From assembly GCA_964475945.1 (NCBI GenBank), contig CAYYYF010000001.1:62001-126000 (forward strand): a stretch of DNA of 64,000 bases. The letters are read 5' to 3'. Under the pieces are notes generated by a model. That model had not been told where the DNA came from and searched no databases. It worked only from the letters and a program-made list of their open reading frames with translations. The DNA is from JBBIQH01 sp964475945. GTDB lineage: Archaea; Thermoproteota; Nitrososphaeria; Nitrososphaerales; Nitrosocaldaceae. Made by a program: the position numbers and the translations under genes. Shown piece by piece: positions 7,777-15,833 of this stretch; the stretch's first letter is position 1; every line of letters begins with the position of its first letter.

Positions 7777-8448
7777 ATGCTAATGCATAGCATGGCTAGG
7801 ATAGAGCACTGTGAGTTCGATGATACAGCATTATACGATCTTGATAACCTTACATGGGTGAAGGGTATAGATACAAAGAGGGTAAGGATAGGGGTAACAA
7901 GCATAATGACATACGTTGCAGGTAGGCTTACAAGGGTAAGTATAAAGCCTGTAGGAACAAGGGTAGAGAGGGGTAAGAGCATAGCAAGTATAGAGAGCCT
8001 AAAGTACTTCAATGTTGTAAGATCACCATTCAATGCAAGTATAGTAGAGGTTAATGAGCATGCAATAGCAAAGCCAAAGATGGTGAATGATTACCCATAC
8101 ACAGATGGTTGGATAGCAGTACTTGAGGTAGATGGTGATGCAAGTGGGTTAAAGCCATTCCATGAATGCAAGGATACCCTTGCTGCTAAGATAAGGGAGA
8201 TGCGTGTAAGGTGCTTCTCAGCCTTCCCAGACCATGAGATGTTTGAGATAGGGGTGGAATGTGCAGCAGTGCTACCAAGGCTGAATGAGCTTGTTGCTAG
8301 GATAGAGAAGGGTGAGGTAATCCATATAGTATCTGATGACCCTACAGCAGATATAGAGATGATAAGGTGGAGTGAGGAGACTAGAAATCAACTGCTGGAG
8401 ATAAGGAAGGAAGGCTCACTTGTACACTTCCTAGTACGCAAGGCATAA
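7777..8448 (+). CDS. GcvH-like lipoyl-carrier domain fused to a TusA-like sulfur-carrier domain
   Basis: 223 residues with two parts. Residues about 25-122 align with glycine-cleavage H protein / LbpA: an LTWVKG start, IGVTSIMTYVAGRLTRVSI, then SIASIESLKYFNVVRSP with Lys76 in the lipoylation position (ESxK), and DYPYTDGWIAVLEV at the end. Residues about 157-223 align with TusA. They share the DDP, RW and FLVRK positions with the free TusA encoded at 54979-55215, but the CPxP motif is reduced to a single Cys (Cys162, in VECAAV). Starts at 7777, 7783 or 7792 are possible. It is followed after 39 bp by PHA synthase. A role as lipoate-bound sulfur carrier is inference from the LbpA-TusA partnership in sulfur oxidation; it could also be a degenerate H protein. 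Confidence 0.8.
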   Translation: MLMHSMARIEHCEFDDTALYDLDNLTWVKGIDTKRVRIGVTSIMTYVAGRLTRVSIKPVGTRVERGKSIASIESLKYFNVVRSPFNASIVEVNEHAIAKPKMVNDYPYTDGWIAVLEVDGDASGLKPFHECKDTLAAKIREMRVRCFSAFPDHEMFEIGVECAAVLPRLNELVARIEKGEVIHIVSDDPTADIEMIRWSEETRNQLLEIRKEGSLVHFLVRKA

Positions 8449-8487
8449 AGCAAGTATTAAATAAGACTTGGTATATAGTGGTATAGA

Positions 8488-9816
8488 ATGGGTATGTATG
8501 GACTATATGAGCCAGCGTTAGATCACTATAGGTTATTTACATCCATGCTCAAGATATCAAGCGTATACATTGATGCATTATATGATGTAAGTAAGAATGG
8601 CAGAGACTTTAACGAATTCCTTATGCTTATAGATAAGAGACTGGATGAGGAGTTGAGGGGTGATAGGTTCACTCGAGCGCTTGCAGATTATGTAGACTCC
8701 TGGCTTAATATACATAGAGTGCTTAGAAGCATGTACCCTATAATCAAGTATACAGATGCTATGCTAGAAGGGATGATGTATATTGCATTCAACTACTACA
8801 CATCTACCCTTGCATTTATACTCTCTACCTATAGGGAGTTAGATTCTACACCGTATGAGGTTATATGGCAGAGGGGTAAGAGTAGGCTGATACACTATTT
8901 AGGCTCAATAGGCAAGAAGAAGCCCCCAATACTAATAGTCTATGCTATGATAAATCGTTACCATATAATGGATATAAGTAAAGAGAAGAGTGTGGTTAAA
9001 AGGCTTATGGAGAATGGTCTGGATGTATACCTGTTGGATTGGGGGCATGTAACATATGAGGATGATACCTTATCCTTAAAGTATTACGTAGAGTGCATAG
9101 AGCATGCAATAGAGAGGATAGTAGAGGTTAGTAAGCATGACAAGGTATCCCTACTAGGATACTGCTGGGGTGGTATCCCTGTGCTAGTATATGCATCCTT
9201 GTATAAGGATAGGCTAAGCAGTATAATAGTAATGGCAACACCTGTTGATGCAAGTAAGGATCATGGCACACTAGCAAGATGGGCAAAGGGTATAGATGCT
9301 AAGAAACTGGTTGATGAGTATGGGCATATGAATGGGCAGGTTTTGGATATAGCATTCTTCATGCGTAACCCTGTAAGGTATGGTATACTCAAATACATCA
9401 ACCTATGGAAGAGGTTGGATGATAAGGCATTTGTAGATACATTTGTTGCAGTTGAGCGTTGGTTATACAATACACCATTCATCCCAGGTAGGCTGTATGA
9501 GCAGATGATAGAGTACTACTATAAGAGGAATGCATTGATCTCTGATAAAGCAAGCATAGATGGCATAGACTTCTCCCTGAAGGATATAGATATACCCTTA
9601 CTTGTTATAGTTGCTGAGAGTGATGATCTAACATCCCCAGAGTCTACCCTTGAGGTTACCAAGCATGTATCAAGCGAGGATAAGAGTATTCTAAGGATAC
9701 CAGGTGGGCATGTAGGCCTCTGTATAAGCACAATTGCTCACAAGAGCCTATGGCCTGAGGTTGCAAGATGGGTTAAGAGTAAGAGTAAGGCTATGGAAGG
9801 TACTAACCATGAGTAG
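8488..9816 (+). CDS. phaC: Polyhydroxyalkanoate synthase, class III-like PhaC
   Basis: 442 residues. It polymerises hydroxyacyl-CoA into polyester granules. The alpha/beta-hydrolase core has the PHA-synthase lipase-like box GYCWGG with nucleophile Cys226, the catalytic Asp region AESDDLTSPEST (Asp379/380) and His408 in PGGHVGL. LLDWGHV (about 182-188) is also characteristic. The 130-residue N-terminal helical region is longer than in many class III PhaC proteins, and no separate phaE is next door; whether it replaces PhaE is open. The stop overlaps the start of the acyl-CoA synthetase gene (shared ATGAGTAG), indicating translational coupling. Confidence 0.88.
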   Translation: MGMYGLYEPALDHYRLFTSMLKISSVYIDALYDVSKNGRDFNEFLMLIDKRLDEELRGDRFTRALADYVDSWLNIHRVLRSMYPIIKYTDAMLEGMMYIAFNYYTSTLAFILSTYRELDSTPYEVIWQRGKSRLIHYLGSIGKKKPPILIVYAMINRYHIMDISKEKSVVKRLMENGLDVYLLDWGHVTYEDDTLSLKYYVECIEHAIERIVEVSKHDKVSLLGYCWGGIPVLVYASLYKDRLSSIIVMATPVDASKDHGTLARWAKGIDAKKLVDEYGHMNGQVLDIAFFMRNPVRYGILKYINLWKRLDDKAFVDTFVAVERWLYNTPFIPGRLYEQMIEYYYKRNALISDKASIDGIDFSLKDIDIPLLVIVAESDDLTSPESTLEVTKHVSSEDKSILRIPGGHVGLCISTIAHKSLWPEVARWVKSKSKAMEGTNHE

Positions 9817-11914
9817 TCTAGATAAATTCTTCAACCCAGAGAATGTAGCAGTTATAGGGGCTAGCGATAGGCAAGGCACTGTAGGCTGGAGGCTTATCAA
9901 GAATCTAACAGAGATGGGCTATAGAGGCAAGGTATACCCTGTTAACATAAGGAAGCAGGAGATACTAGGGATGAAGGCTTATCAGAGCATAGAGCAGATA
10001 CCTGAGCATGTTGATCTAGCAGTGATAGCAACACCAGCAAAGACCGTGCCTAGTATAGTTGAGGAGTGTGGTAGGGCAGGGGTAAAGAATGTAATAATAA
10101 TATCTGCTGGCTTCAAGGAGGTAGGTAGTGAAGGCAAAGCACTTGAGGATAGGATAGCAGAGGTAAGGGCAAGGTATGGTATGAGGATAATAGGGCCTAA
10201 CTGCCTAGGCCTTATAAGGCCAAGCATAAACCTTAATGCTACATTCTTGAGTAGGATTCCAAAGCCTGGGAAGATAGCATTCATATCCCAGAGTGGTGCT
10301 CTGGGGGCAGCTATAGTAGACTGGGCTATACATGAGGGTATAGGGTTAAGTGCATTCATCTCAGTAGGCTCAATGCTTGATGTAGACTTTGGTGATCTCA
10401 TAGGCTACCTTGAGGATGATGAGGAGACAGATAGTATACTCCTATACATAGAAGGGATAACGGATGCAAGGAAGTTCATAAGCAATGCTAGAAGGGTAGC
10501 AAAAGTAAAGCCTATAATAGCAGTCAAATCAGGAAGGTTCGGTGAGAGTGCTAGGGTAGTAGCATCTCATACAGGCTCGCTTGCTGGGGAGGATAATGTA
10601 TATGATGCAGCATTCAAGAGGGCTGGAATAGTAAGGGTTGATGAGATATCAGATCTATTCAACTGTGCAGAGGCATTAGCCAAGCAACCATTGCCAAAGG
10701 GCCCAAGGTTAGCTATAGTAACCAATGCAGGAGGCCCTGCAATAATGGCTACAGATGCCTTACTTGCAAGGGATGGTAGGCTAGCAATGCTCAGCAGTAG
10801 AACCATAGAGGAACTCAATAGGGTACTCCCAGCACACTGGAGTAAGGGTAACCCAATAGACCTTATAGGGGATGCTGATACAGAGCGTTATAGGGTAGCA
10901 TTAGAACTATGCCTTAACGATGATAACATAGATGGTATACTTGTTATATATACACAATCCTTCCTAGACTCGCTTGAGCTTGCAGATACAATAGTAGATG
11001 TTTATAACAAGAGTAGGAAGGATAAGCCTATACTAACATCCCTGATGGGACAGTATGAGGCAAACAAGGTATTGAATGAGCATGGGATACCAACCTATGA
11101 TACCCCAGAGCAGGCAGTGAGGACCTTCGTGTACATGTATCAGTATGAGCATAGATTGGAGTTGCTTAACAATAGCCCAGAGCCTTATGTAAGCATTGCA
11201 AGTAGAGATAAGAGGTATGAGCAACTTGCCATAATAGATGATGCATTAAAGGAGGGCAGGGTGCTCTTGAATGAGGTTGAGGCAAAGAGGTTCATCTCCT
11301 ACTATATACCAACAGTAGAGACATTAGCTGCTAATGATGAGGACTCTGCTGTATATACTGCTGAGAGGCTAGGATATCCAGTGGTGCTTAAGATACTCTC
11401 ACCTGATATAGTGCATAAGAGCGATGTTAATGGTGTTATGCTTAACCTTAAGGATGCTCAAGAGGTTAGGGATGCTTATAGAAGGATAATGAGCAATGTA
11501 AGGGCAAGGAGGCCAGATGCAAGGATAATCGGGGTTAGTGTGCAGCCTATGGTTAATAAGAAAGGAGTAGAGATCATGCTAGGAGGCAAGCGTGATCCTA
11601 TATTTGGTCCTGTTATGCTCTTTGGTATGGGAGGTGTATGGGTGGAGGTGTTTAAGGACTTTGCTCTAGACTTGCCTCCATTGAATAGCATACTTGCAAG
11701 GGAGATGGTCGAGGGAACAAAGGCTTATACACTGCTTAAAGGGTATAGGAGCATACCAGCAGTTGATATAAAGAGGTTGGAGGAGGTTATGGTATCATTC
11801 TCATATATGCTTATAGACTTCCCAGAACTTAAGGAGGTTGATCTTAACCCAGTTGTTGCTTATGGTAGTGATATTATAGCATTGGATGCAAGGATAGTTA
11901 TCGGTAAAGTATGA
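9809..11914 (+). CDS. Acyl-CoA synthetase (ADP-forming), possible 3-hydroxypropionate or 4-hydroxybutyrate-CoA ligase
   Basis: 701 residues from the ATG at 9809; the frame is open further upstream, but that part reads phaC out of frame. The N-terminal alpha part has the CoA-binding Rossmann domain (FNPENVAVIGASDRQGTVGWRL) and the phosphohistidine region around SGALGAAIVDW and VASHTGSLAG. The C-terminal beta part has an ATP-grasp domain (GYPVVLKILSPDIVHKSDVNGV). Nitrososphaerota use ADP-forming enzymes of this family in the 3-hydroxypropionate/4-hydroxybutyrate carbon-fixation cycle, so that role is plausible. Overlap with phaC suggests it could also feed hydroxyacyl-CoA to polymer synthesis. 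Which hydroxyacid is used cannot be read here. Confidence 0.85.
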   Translation: MSSLDKFFNPENVAVIGASDRQGTVGWRLIKNLTEMGYRGKVYPVNIRKQEILGMKAYQSIEQIPEHVDLAVIATPAKTVPSIVEECGRAGVKNVIIISAGFKEVGSEGKALEDRIAEVRARYGMRIIGPNCLGLIRPSINLNATFLSRIPKPGKIAFISQSGALGAAIVDWAIHEGIGLSAFISVGSMLDVDFGDLIGYLEDDEETDSILLYIEGITDARKFISNARRVAKVKPIIAVKSGRFGESARVVASHTGSLAGEDNVYDAAFKRAGIVRVDEISDLFNCAEALAKQPLPKGPRLAIVTNAGGPAIMATDALLARDGRLAMLSSRTIEELNRVLPAHWSKGNPIDLIGDADTERYRVALELCLNDDNIDGILVIYTQSFLDSLELADTIVDVYNKSRKDKPILTSLMGQYEANKVLNEHGIPTYDTPEQAVRTFVYMYQYEHRLELLNNSPEPYVSIASRDKRYEQLAIIDDALKEGRVLLNEVEAKRFISYYIPTVETLAANDEDSAVYTAERLGYPVVLKILSPDIVHKSDVNGVMLNLKDAQEVRDAYRRIMSNVRARRPDARIIGVSVQPMVNKKGVEIMLGGKRDPIFGPVMLFGMGGVWVEVFKDFALDLPPLNSILAREMVEGTKAYTLLKGYRSIPAVDIKRLEEVMVSFSYMLIDFPELKEVDLNPVVAYGSDIIALDARIVIGKV

Positions 11915-11944
11915 AGAAATAATATAATAAAAAGAAGATAAGAT

Positions 11945-12787
11945 TTACTTCTCAATAGGAAGCCCTACAGAGTTACCCCACTCACTCCATGAGCCATCGT
12001 AGTTCTTAACATTTGGATAGCCTAGTAGATACTTCAGCACAAACCATGTATGCGATGACCTCTCGCCTATCCTGCAGTAGGTTATAACCTCCTTATCTTT
12101 GGTTACCCCCTTGCTCTCATAAAGCCTCCTTAACTCATCAGCACTCTTGAATGTACCATCTTCATTGACAGCCTGAGCCCATGGTATGTTTATAGCAGTA
12201 GGTATATGCCCTCCCCTTTGTGCCCCTTCATTTGGATACTCTGGTGGAGCAAGTATCTCTCCAGTATATTCCTTAGGCGATCTAACATCAACCAGCACCT
12301 TATCCTTCATTCCAATTATTGTCTCTACATACTGCTTGAATACCCTAATGGTCTTATCTGGTTCCTTAGCCCTCCAATTACCCCTTGGAAAACTTGGTAT
12401 ATCCTTTGTTAATGGTCTATCCTCCTCAAGCCACTTCTTCCTACCTCCATTCATAAGCCTAACATCCTCATAACCATAGTACTTGAATACCCAGAATGCG
12501 AATGCAGCAAACCAGTTGTTAAAGTCGCCATAGAGCACTAGCGTTGTATTACTATTGCATCCTGCCCTCTGAAGAAGATCCTCACATGCCTCCTTGCTCA
12601 GTATATCCCTCCTTACAGGGTCGTTGATATCCCTCTTCCAGTCAAAGAGTACAGCATTTGGTATATGCCCAAGCATGTAGTTGGATGTTGGATCATAGTC
12701 AACCTCTGCTATCCTAACGTTTGGATCGTTTATATGCCCTTGCACCCATTCTCTGCTAACAAGAACCTCTGGATGTGCATAACTCAT
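11945..12787 (-). CDS. Thiosulfate/3-mercaptopyruvate sulfurtransferase (tandem rhodanese)
   Basis: 280 residues with two rhodanese domains. The N-terminal one (about 1-130: LVSREWVQGHINDPNVRIAEVDY) lacks an active-site Cys, as usual. The C-terminal one (about 150-280) has the DVRSPKEYTGE element and the catalytic loop CRIGERSSHTW, with the persulfide-forming Cys at about residue 238. The loop resembles thiosulfate-type sulfurtransferases. It moves sulfane sulfur to acceptors such as TusA-like carriers, several of which occur in this window. The gene lies downstream of the redoxin gene on the same strand, separated by two strong inverted repeats. Confidence 0.9.
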   Translation of the reverse strand: MSYAHPEVLVSREWVQGHINDPNVRIAEVDYDPTSNYMLGHIPNAVLFDWKRDINDPVRRDILSKEACEDLLQRAGCNSNTTLVLYGDFNNWFAAFAFWVFKYYGYEDVRLMNGGRKKWLEEDRPLTKDIPSFPRGNWRAKEPDKTIRVFKQYVETIIGMKDKVLVDVRSPKEYTGEILAPPEYPNEGAQRGGHIPTAINIPWAQAVNEDGTFKSADELRRLYESKGVTKDKEVITYCRIGERSSHTWFVLKYLLGYPNVKNYDGSWSEWGNSVGLPIEK

Positions 12788-12868
12788 GGTATATGCTAAC
12801 TTGCTATTATATTTAAAACTTTAACTTCTGGCAATGAAAAATAATTACACATAAAGTTTATAAGTAGC

Positions 12869-12916
12869 TACCCAAATCAGTATAGCTTTATAAATAAAGC
12901 TATACTGATTTGGGTA
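12869..12916. repeat. 48-bp perfect palindrome (23-bp arms, 2-bp spacer)
   Basis: The left arm 12869-12891 (TACCCAAATCAG then TATAGCTTTAT) is the exact reverse complement of 12894-12916, with only AA between. In RNA it would fold into a 23-bp hairpin; in DNA it could form a cruciform. It lies between the redoxin stop (12964) and the rhodanese start (12787), both on the minus strand, so it is transcribed if the two are co-transcribed. It may be a terminator, an attenuator, an mRNA-stability element or a mobile-element remnant. Confidence 0.9.
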
Positions 12917-12920
12917 TCTC

Positions 12921-12942
12921 AGCTATACAAAAATGTATAGCT
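12921..12942. repeat. Second inverted repeat (9-bp arms, 4-nt loop)
   Basis: AGCTATACA and TGTATAGCT flank AAAA. It sits 4 bp from the 48-bp palindrome and reuses its GCTATAC/GTATAGC core, so the two probably arose together. In the minus-strand transcript the loop would be UUUU. This hairpin comes first after the redoxin stop codon. Confidence 0.8.
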
Positions 12943-12963
12943 ATTGCTATTTAGCAGATCAAT

Positions 12964-13620
12964 CTATATCAGTCTCTCTATTATAAGCTCTAGGCTCTCA
13001 TCATATCCAAAGCTAACATGCCTTAATATACCATCTCTATCTATAACTATGGATGAAGGTGTGCCTTGTAATGCATACTCCTCAAATGTTAATGCTGTAT
13101 ACTCTTTACTTGCTAGATACTCCCTAACCCTTTGTATTAGCATAGCCTTCCTACCTTGAGGGTATGAGTCAAAGTTAGGTATCCTCTCATATATAAAGTC
13201 CATGACCATCTTATCTGTTATATTACCATTGTTCTTAACAAGCATATCCATGGCTACTGGGAATAGGATCTTGTAAGGTAGCGTACCATCAGGGTTTAGC
13301 ATACCATATTCCGTCAATGCCCTATAAGTCTCCCCTATTACCTTGCCCTTGTTGATAAGCAACTCTAGGTTCTCAAGTGTATTCTTATCAAAGTCCTCAA
13401 ACGCAGTTGCTAACCCTAGTACCCTTACACCCTTATCCTTGTACTTCTTGTATATATCTATGGCAGTAGGTATGCCATACATGAAGCAGCCTGGGCAATT
13501 AACCTGGAATACCTCAACCAGTATAACCTTATCCTTCTCCTGATCTATATTGGTAGGGAAGCCTTGGACCCACTTGCTTACCTTAAGGTTTGGTGCCTTC
13601 TCCCCTATCCTTGCTACCAT
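12964..13620 (-). CDS. Thioredoxin-fold redoxin with CPGC motif (TlpA/peroxiredoxin-like)
   Basis: 218 residues. The thioredoxin-fold start is clear (IGEKAPNLKVSKWVQG, then KVILVEVFQVNCPGCFMYGIP) with Cys42 and Cys45 as the redox pair. The end has a cis-Pro-like segment GTPSSIVIDRDGILRH. A long insert lies between about residues 75 and 165. There is no signal peptide, so it acts in the cytoplasm. Family members are thiol-disulfide oxidoreductases. The position upstream of a rhodanese gene suggests a role in sulfane-sulfur or thiol handling. Confidence 0.8.
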   Translation of the reverse strand: MVARIGEKAPNLKVSKWVQGFPTNIDQEKDKVILVEVFQVNCPGCFMYGIPTAIDIYKKYKDKGVRVLGLATAFEDFDKNTLENLELLINKGKVIGETYRALTEYGMLNPDGTLPYKILFPVAMDMLVKNNGNITDKMVMDFIYERIPNFDSYPQGRKAMLIQRVREYLASKEYTALTFEEYALQGTPSSIVIDRDGILRHVSFGYDESLELIIERLI

Positions 13621-13657
13621 GCATATGAGTTGGTTTAATGCTTATTAAATCTATTCG

Positions 13658-14188
13658 CTAAGCAGTTTTATCATCTCTGTCTATTTCACGTATAAACCTT
13701 GCAATGGCATGCTCAAGGTCATCCCTCTTCCTTAGTAGATAGTATAGTTCTTCAGTGCTTGCATGTAGATCAAGCCCTATTATCTGTGCTATGTATGAGG
13801 ATAGGTATGAGAGCATTAACCTCCTTGCTATATACTCCTTACCATAACCCTTTGATTCATGCTCCAACTCAGCCAAGGCATTCTTTATATGCATGGATAG
13901 ATAGTTATCCTTCTCCTCTCTACCCTTTGAGTAGAACCATAGAGCCCTTGCCCTAGAGTATAGATGCACATATTCTAATGCATAAATGAAGCGCTCATTC
14001 AACTCATTATCACTGCTTAGCAGCTCAGATAGTGTATCAGCAGCAGTACTCTCATCCATCCCAGTATGATGCATTATACTACGTATTACCTTGCATGCAA
14101 AGCACTCTATGCTAGCAATAGAGGTTCTCTTGCTTAATACATCATCTATCTCCTTAAGCACTATATCCCTTGCACTATCATACTCCAT
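13658..14188 (-). CDS. Hypothetical all-helical protein
   Basis: 176 residues, strongly helical and charged, with two Cys close together (SIECFACKV, about residues 25-33) and no membrane segment. The helices run from MEYDSARDIVLKEIDD to DDLEHAIARFIREIDRD. The overall pattern (YIALEYVHLYSRARALWFY, YIARRLMLSYLSSYIAQIIG) resembles an archaeal helical-bundle domain, but I do not recognise the family. It is located 37 bp upstream of the redoxin gene on the same strand, a possible operon with it. Confidence 0.6.
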   Translation of the reverse strand: MEYDSARDIVLKEIDDVLSKRTSIASIECFACKVIRSIMHHTGMDESTAADTLSELLSSDNELNERFIYALEYVHLYSRARALWFYSKGREEKDNYLSMHIKNALAELEHESKGYGKEYIARRLMLSYLSSYIAQIIGLDLHASTEELYYLLRKRDDLEHAIARFIREIDRDDKTA

Positions 14189-14256
14189 TAATTAAGGAAT
14201 GGTAATTAGAAATATTTATTTACTGATATTCTATATAACGCATAGAAGACCTATTA

Positions 14257-15513
14257 ATGTATGTAACTGTATACGCTGCCCTTATCTTTCTAGTTGTATA
14301 TGCTCTTATAGCAGTAAGAAGAGTAAAGAATATAGTAATACCTTCATGGCTTGCAATGCTTATAGGTGCACTAGCAATGCTTATACCACAGATAGTAAGC
14401 ATAGAGGAGGCTTATGCTGCAATCAAGTTTGATGTAATAGTATTCTTGCTTGGTATGTTCATAGTTGTATCTGCACTTGAGGTCTCTGGCCTACTACATA
14501 GTATAACCCTAAGGCTTATCAAGTATGCAAATAGCACGGATAGGCTTATGCTGCTTATACTTGTTGTTATGGGTACTCTATCAGCATTCCTTATGAATGA
14601 TACTATAGCATTGATAGCGACCCCAATAATACTTGGCATAGCAAAGATTGGTATTGATCCAAAGCCTTTGCTAATTACCCTTGCATTTGCTGTAACCATA
14701 GGTAGTGCCATGACCCCTATAGGGAATCCGCAGAACTTCCTTATAGCGGTTGAGAGTAATATGAAAGCACCCATGCTTGAGTTCCTAAAGTATCTAGCAT
14801 TACCTACTATAGCAAACTACATAGCAACATACTATATTGTAAGGTTATACTTTAAGAAGATGCTAAAAGGTAGCATAAAGATAGAGGATATAAATACAAA
14901 TATAAATGTGGATAATAGATTGGCAAGAATAAGCAAGGTTACAGCAGGGCTCATGCTCCTTGCATTCTTCATAGTAAGCATAACTACAGCATTAGGCTAT
15001 GATATACATCTAAGCATGAGCCATATAGCAGTTATAGGTGCTATTGCAATACTAGCGGTTGCAAAGGGTTATAGAGCAAGGATACTTAGAAATGTTAACT
15101 ATGGGATAATAATACTCTTTCTTGCAATGTTCGTATTCATGTATGCTTTAGAGAAGGTTGGTCTTGTAAGCAGTATTGCATCTTTGATGAAACCTGATTC
15201 TATATTTGGCATAGTGCTATCAAGTGTTATACTAAGCCAGTTGATGAGCAATGTACCATTTGTAGCATTCTATACTAGGGTTATGCATGCCAATGGGTTT
15301 GAGGAGAGCAATGTGAAGGAGTGGGTAGCACTTGCAGGGGCAAGCACTCTAGCAGGTAATCTAACCATACTAGGTGCAGCAAGCAACCTTATAATACTGG
15401 AGGCAGCAAAGGGCAAGGGCACATTCACATTCCTTGAGTTCTTCAAGATAGGCTCCATAGTAACAGGTGTAAACATTGCAATACTTGTACTATTTCTAAC
15501 TATTATTCCATAG
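14257..15513 (+). CDS. ArsB/NhaD/DASS-superfamily anion or Na+/H+ transporter
   Basis: 418 residues with about 10-12 membrane segments. Two family re-entrant elements are seen: SAFLMNDTIALIATPIILGIA (about 108-128) with GSAMTPIGNPQNFL (about 149-162), and in the second half LSQLMSNVPFVAFYTRVM and LAGNLTILGAASNLIILE. The TPIGNPQN and GAASN boxes are typical of the ion-transporter superfamily, which includes ArsB, NhaD and dicarboxylate carriers. The substrate is undecided. No ars genes are adjacent. It stands alone on the plus strand. Confidence 0.8.
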   Translation: MYVTVYAALIFLVVYALIAVRRVKNIVIPSWLAMLIGALAMLIPQIVSIEEAYAAIKFDVIVFLLGMFIVVSALEVSGLLHSITLRLIKYANSTDRLMLLILVVMGTLSAFLMNDTIALIATPIILGIAKIGIDPKPLLITLAFAVTIGSAMTPIGNPQNFLIAVESNMKAPMLEFLKYLALPTIANYIATYYIVRLYFKKMLKGSIKIEDINTNINVDNRLARISKVTAGLMLLAFFIVSITTALGYDIHLSMSHIAVIGAIAILAVAKGYRARILRNVNYGIIILFLAMFVFMYALEKVGLVSSIASLMKPDSIFGIVLSSVILSQLMSNVPFVAFYTRVMHANGFEESNVKEWVALAGASTLAGNLTILGAASNLIILEAAKGKGTFTFLEFFKIGSIVTGVNIAILVLFLTIIP

Positions 15514-15526
15514 ATTTATGTGCAGA

Positions 15527-15802
15527 TTACTCGACCTTGTCTATCTTGCTGTAATCAGTTAGATCAAGTGATGCGCCGCACTTGCACCTTACCTTAACTC
15601 TCTTGCCATCAAGCACATATATTATGTTATCAACAACATCTGGGGGATGCTTAACACTTGAACCAGGTTTATGGAAGTATATGAACATCTGAAGGTTCTG
15701 TGTCTTGCCATACTTTGCTACTAGGTCCTCAAACCTCTTTATGAGCACCATCCTCTCCTCTTCTTCCTTTCTGCGTAACTCTTCATCCTCTAAATGCTCC
15801 AT
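15527..15802 (-). CDS. Small hypothetical protein with C-terminal CKC motif
   Basis: 91 residues from the ATG at 15802; a TTG 18 bases upstream is also in frame. An acidic helical start (EHLEDEELRRKEEEERMVLIKRFEDLVAKYG) leads to a beta-rich end (NIIYVLDGKRVKVRCKCGASLDLTDY) with two Cys that could bind a metal with partners on another chain. I do not recognise a family. It is divergent from sdhA, with about 31 bp between starts. Confidence 0.6.
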   Translation of the reverse strand: MEHLEDEELRRKEEEERMVLIKRFEDLVAKYGKTQNLQMFIYFHKPGSSVKHPPDVVDNIIYVLDGKRVKVRCKCGASLDLTDYSKIDKVE

Positions 15803-15833
15803 ACAATAGCATTTAAGCAAACATAATATATAG

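Noticed and set aside
9734..9808. Longer start for the acyl-CoA synthetase
   Set aside because: It would lie wholly inside phaC in another frame; the conserved CoA-binding domain begins at the ATG at 9809.
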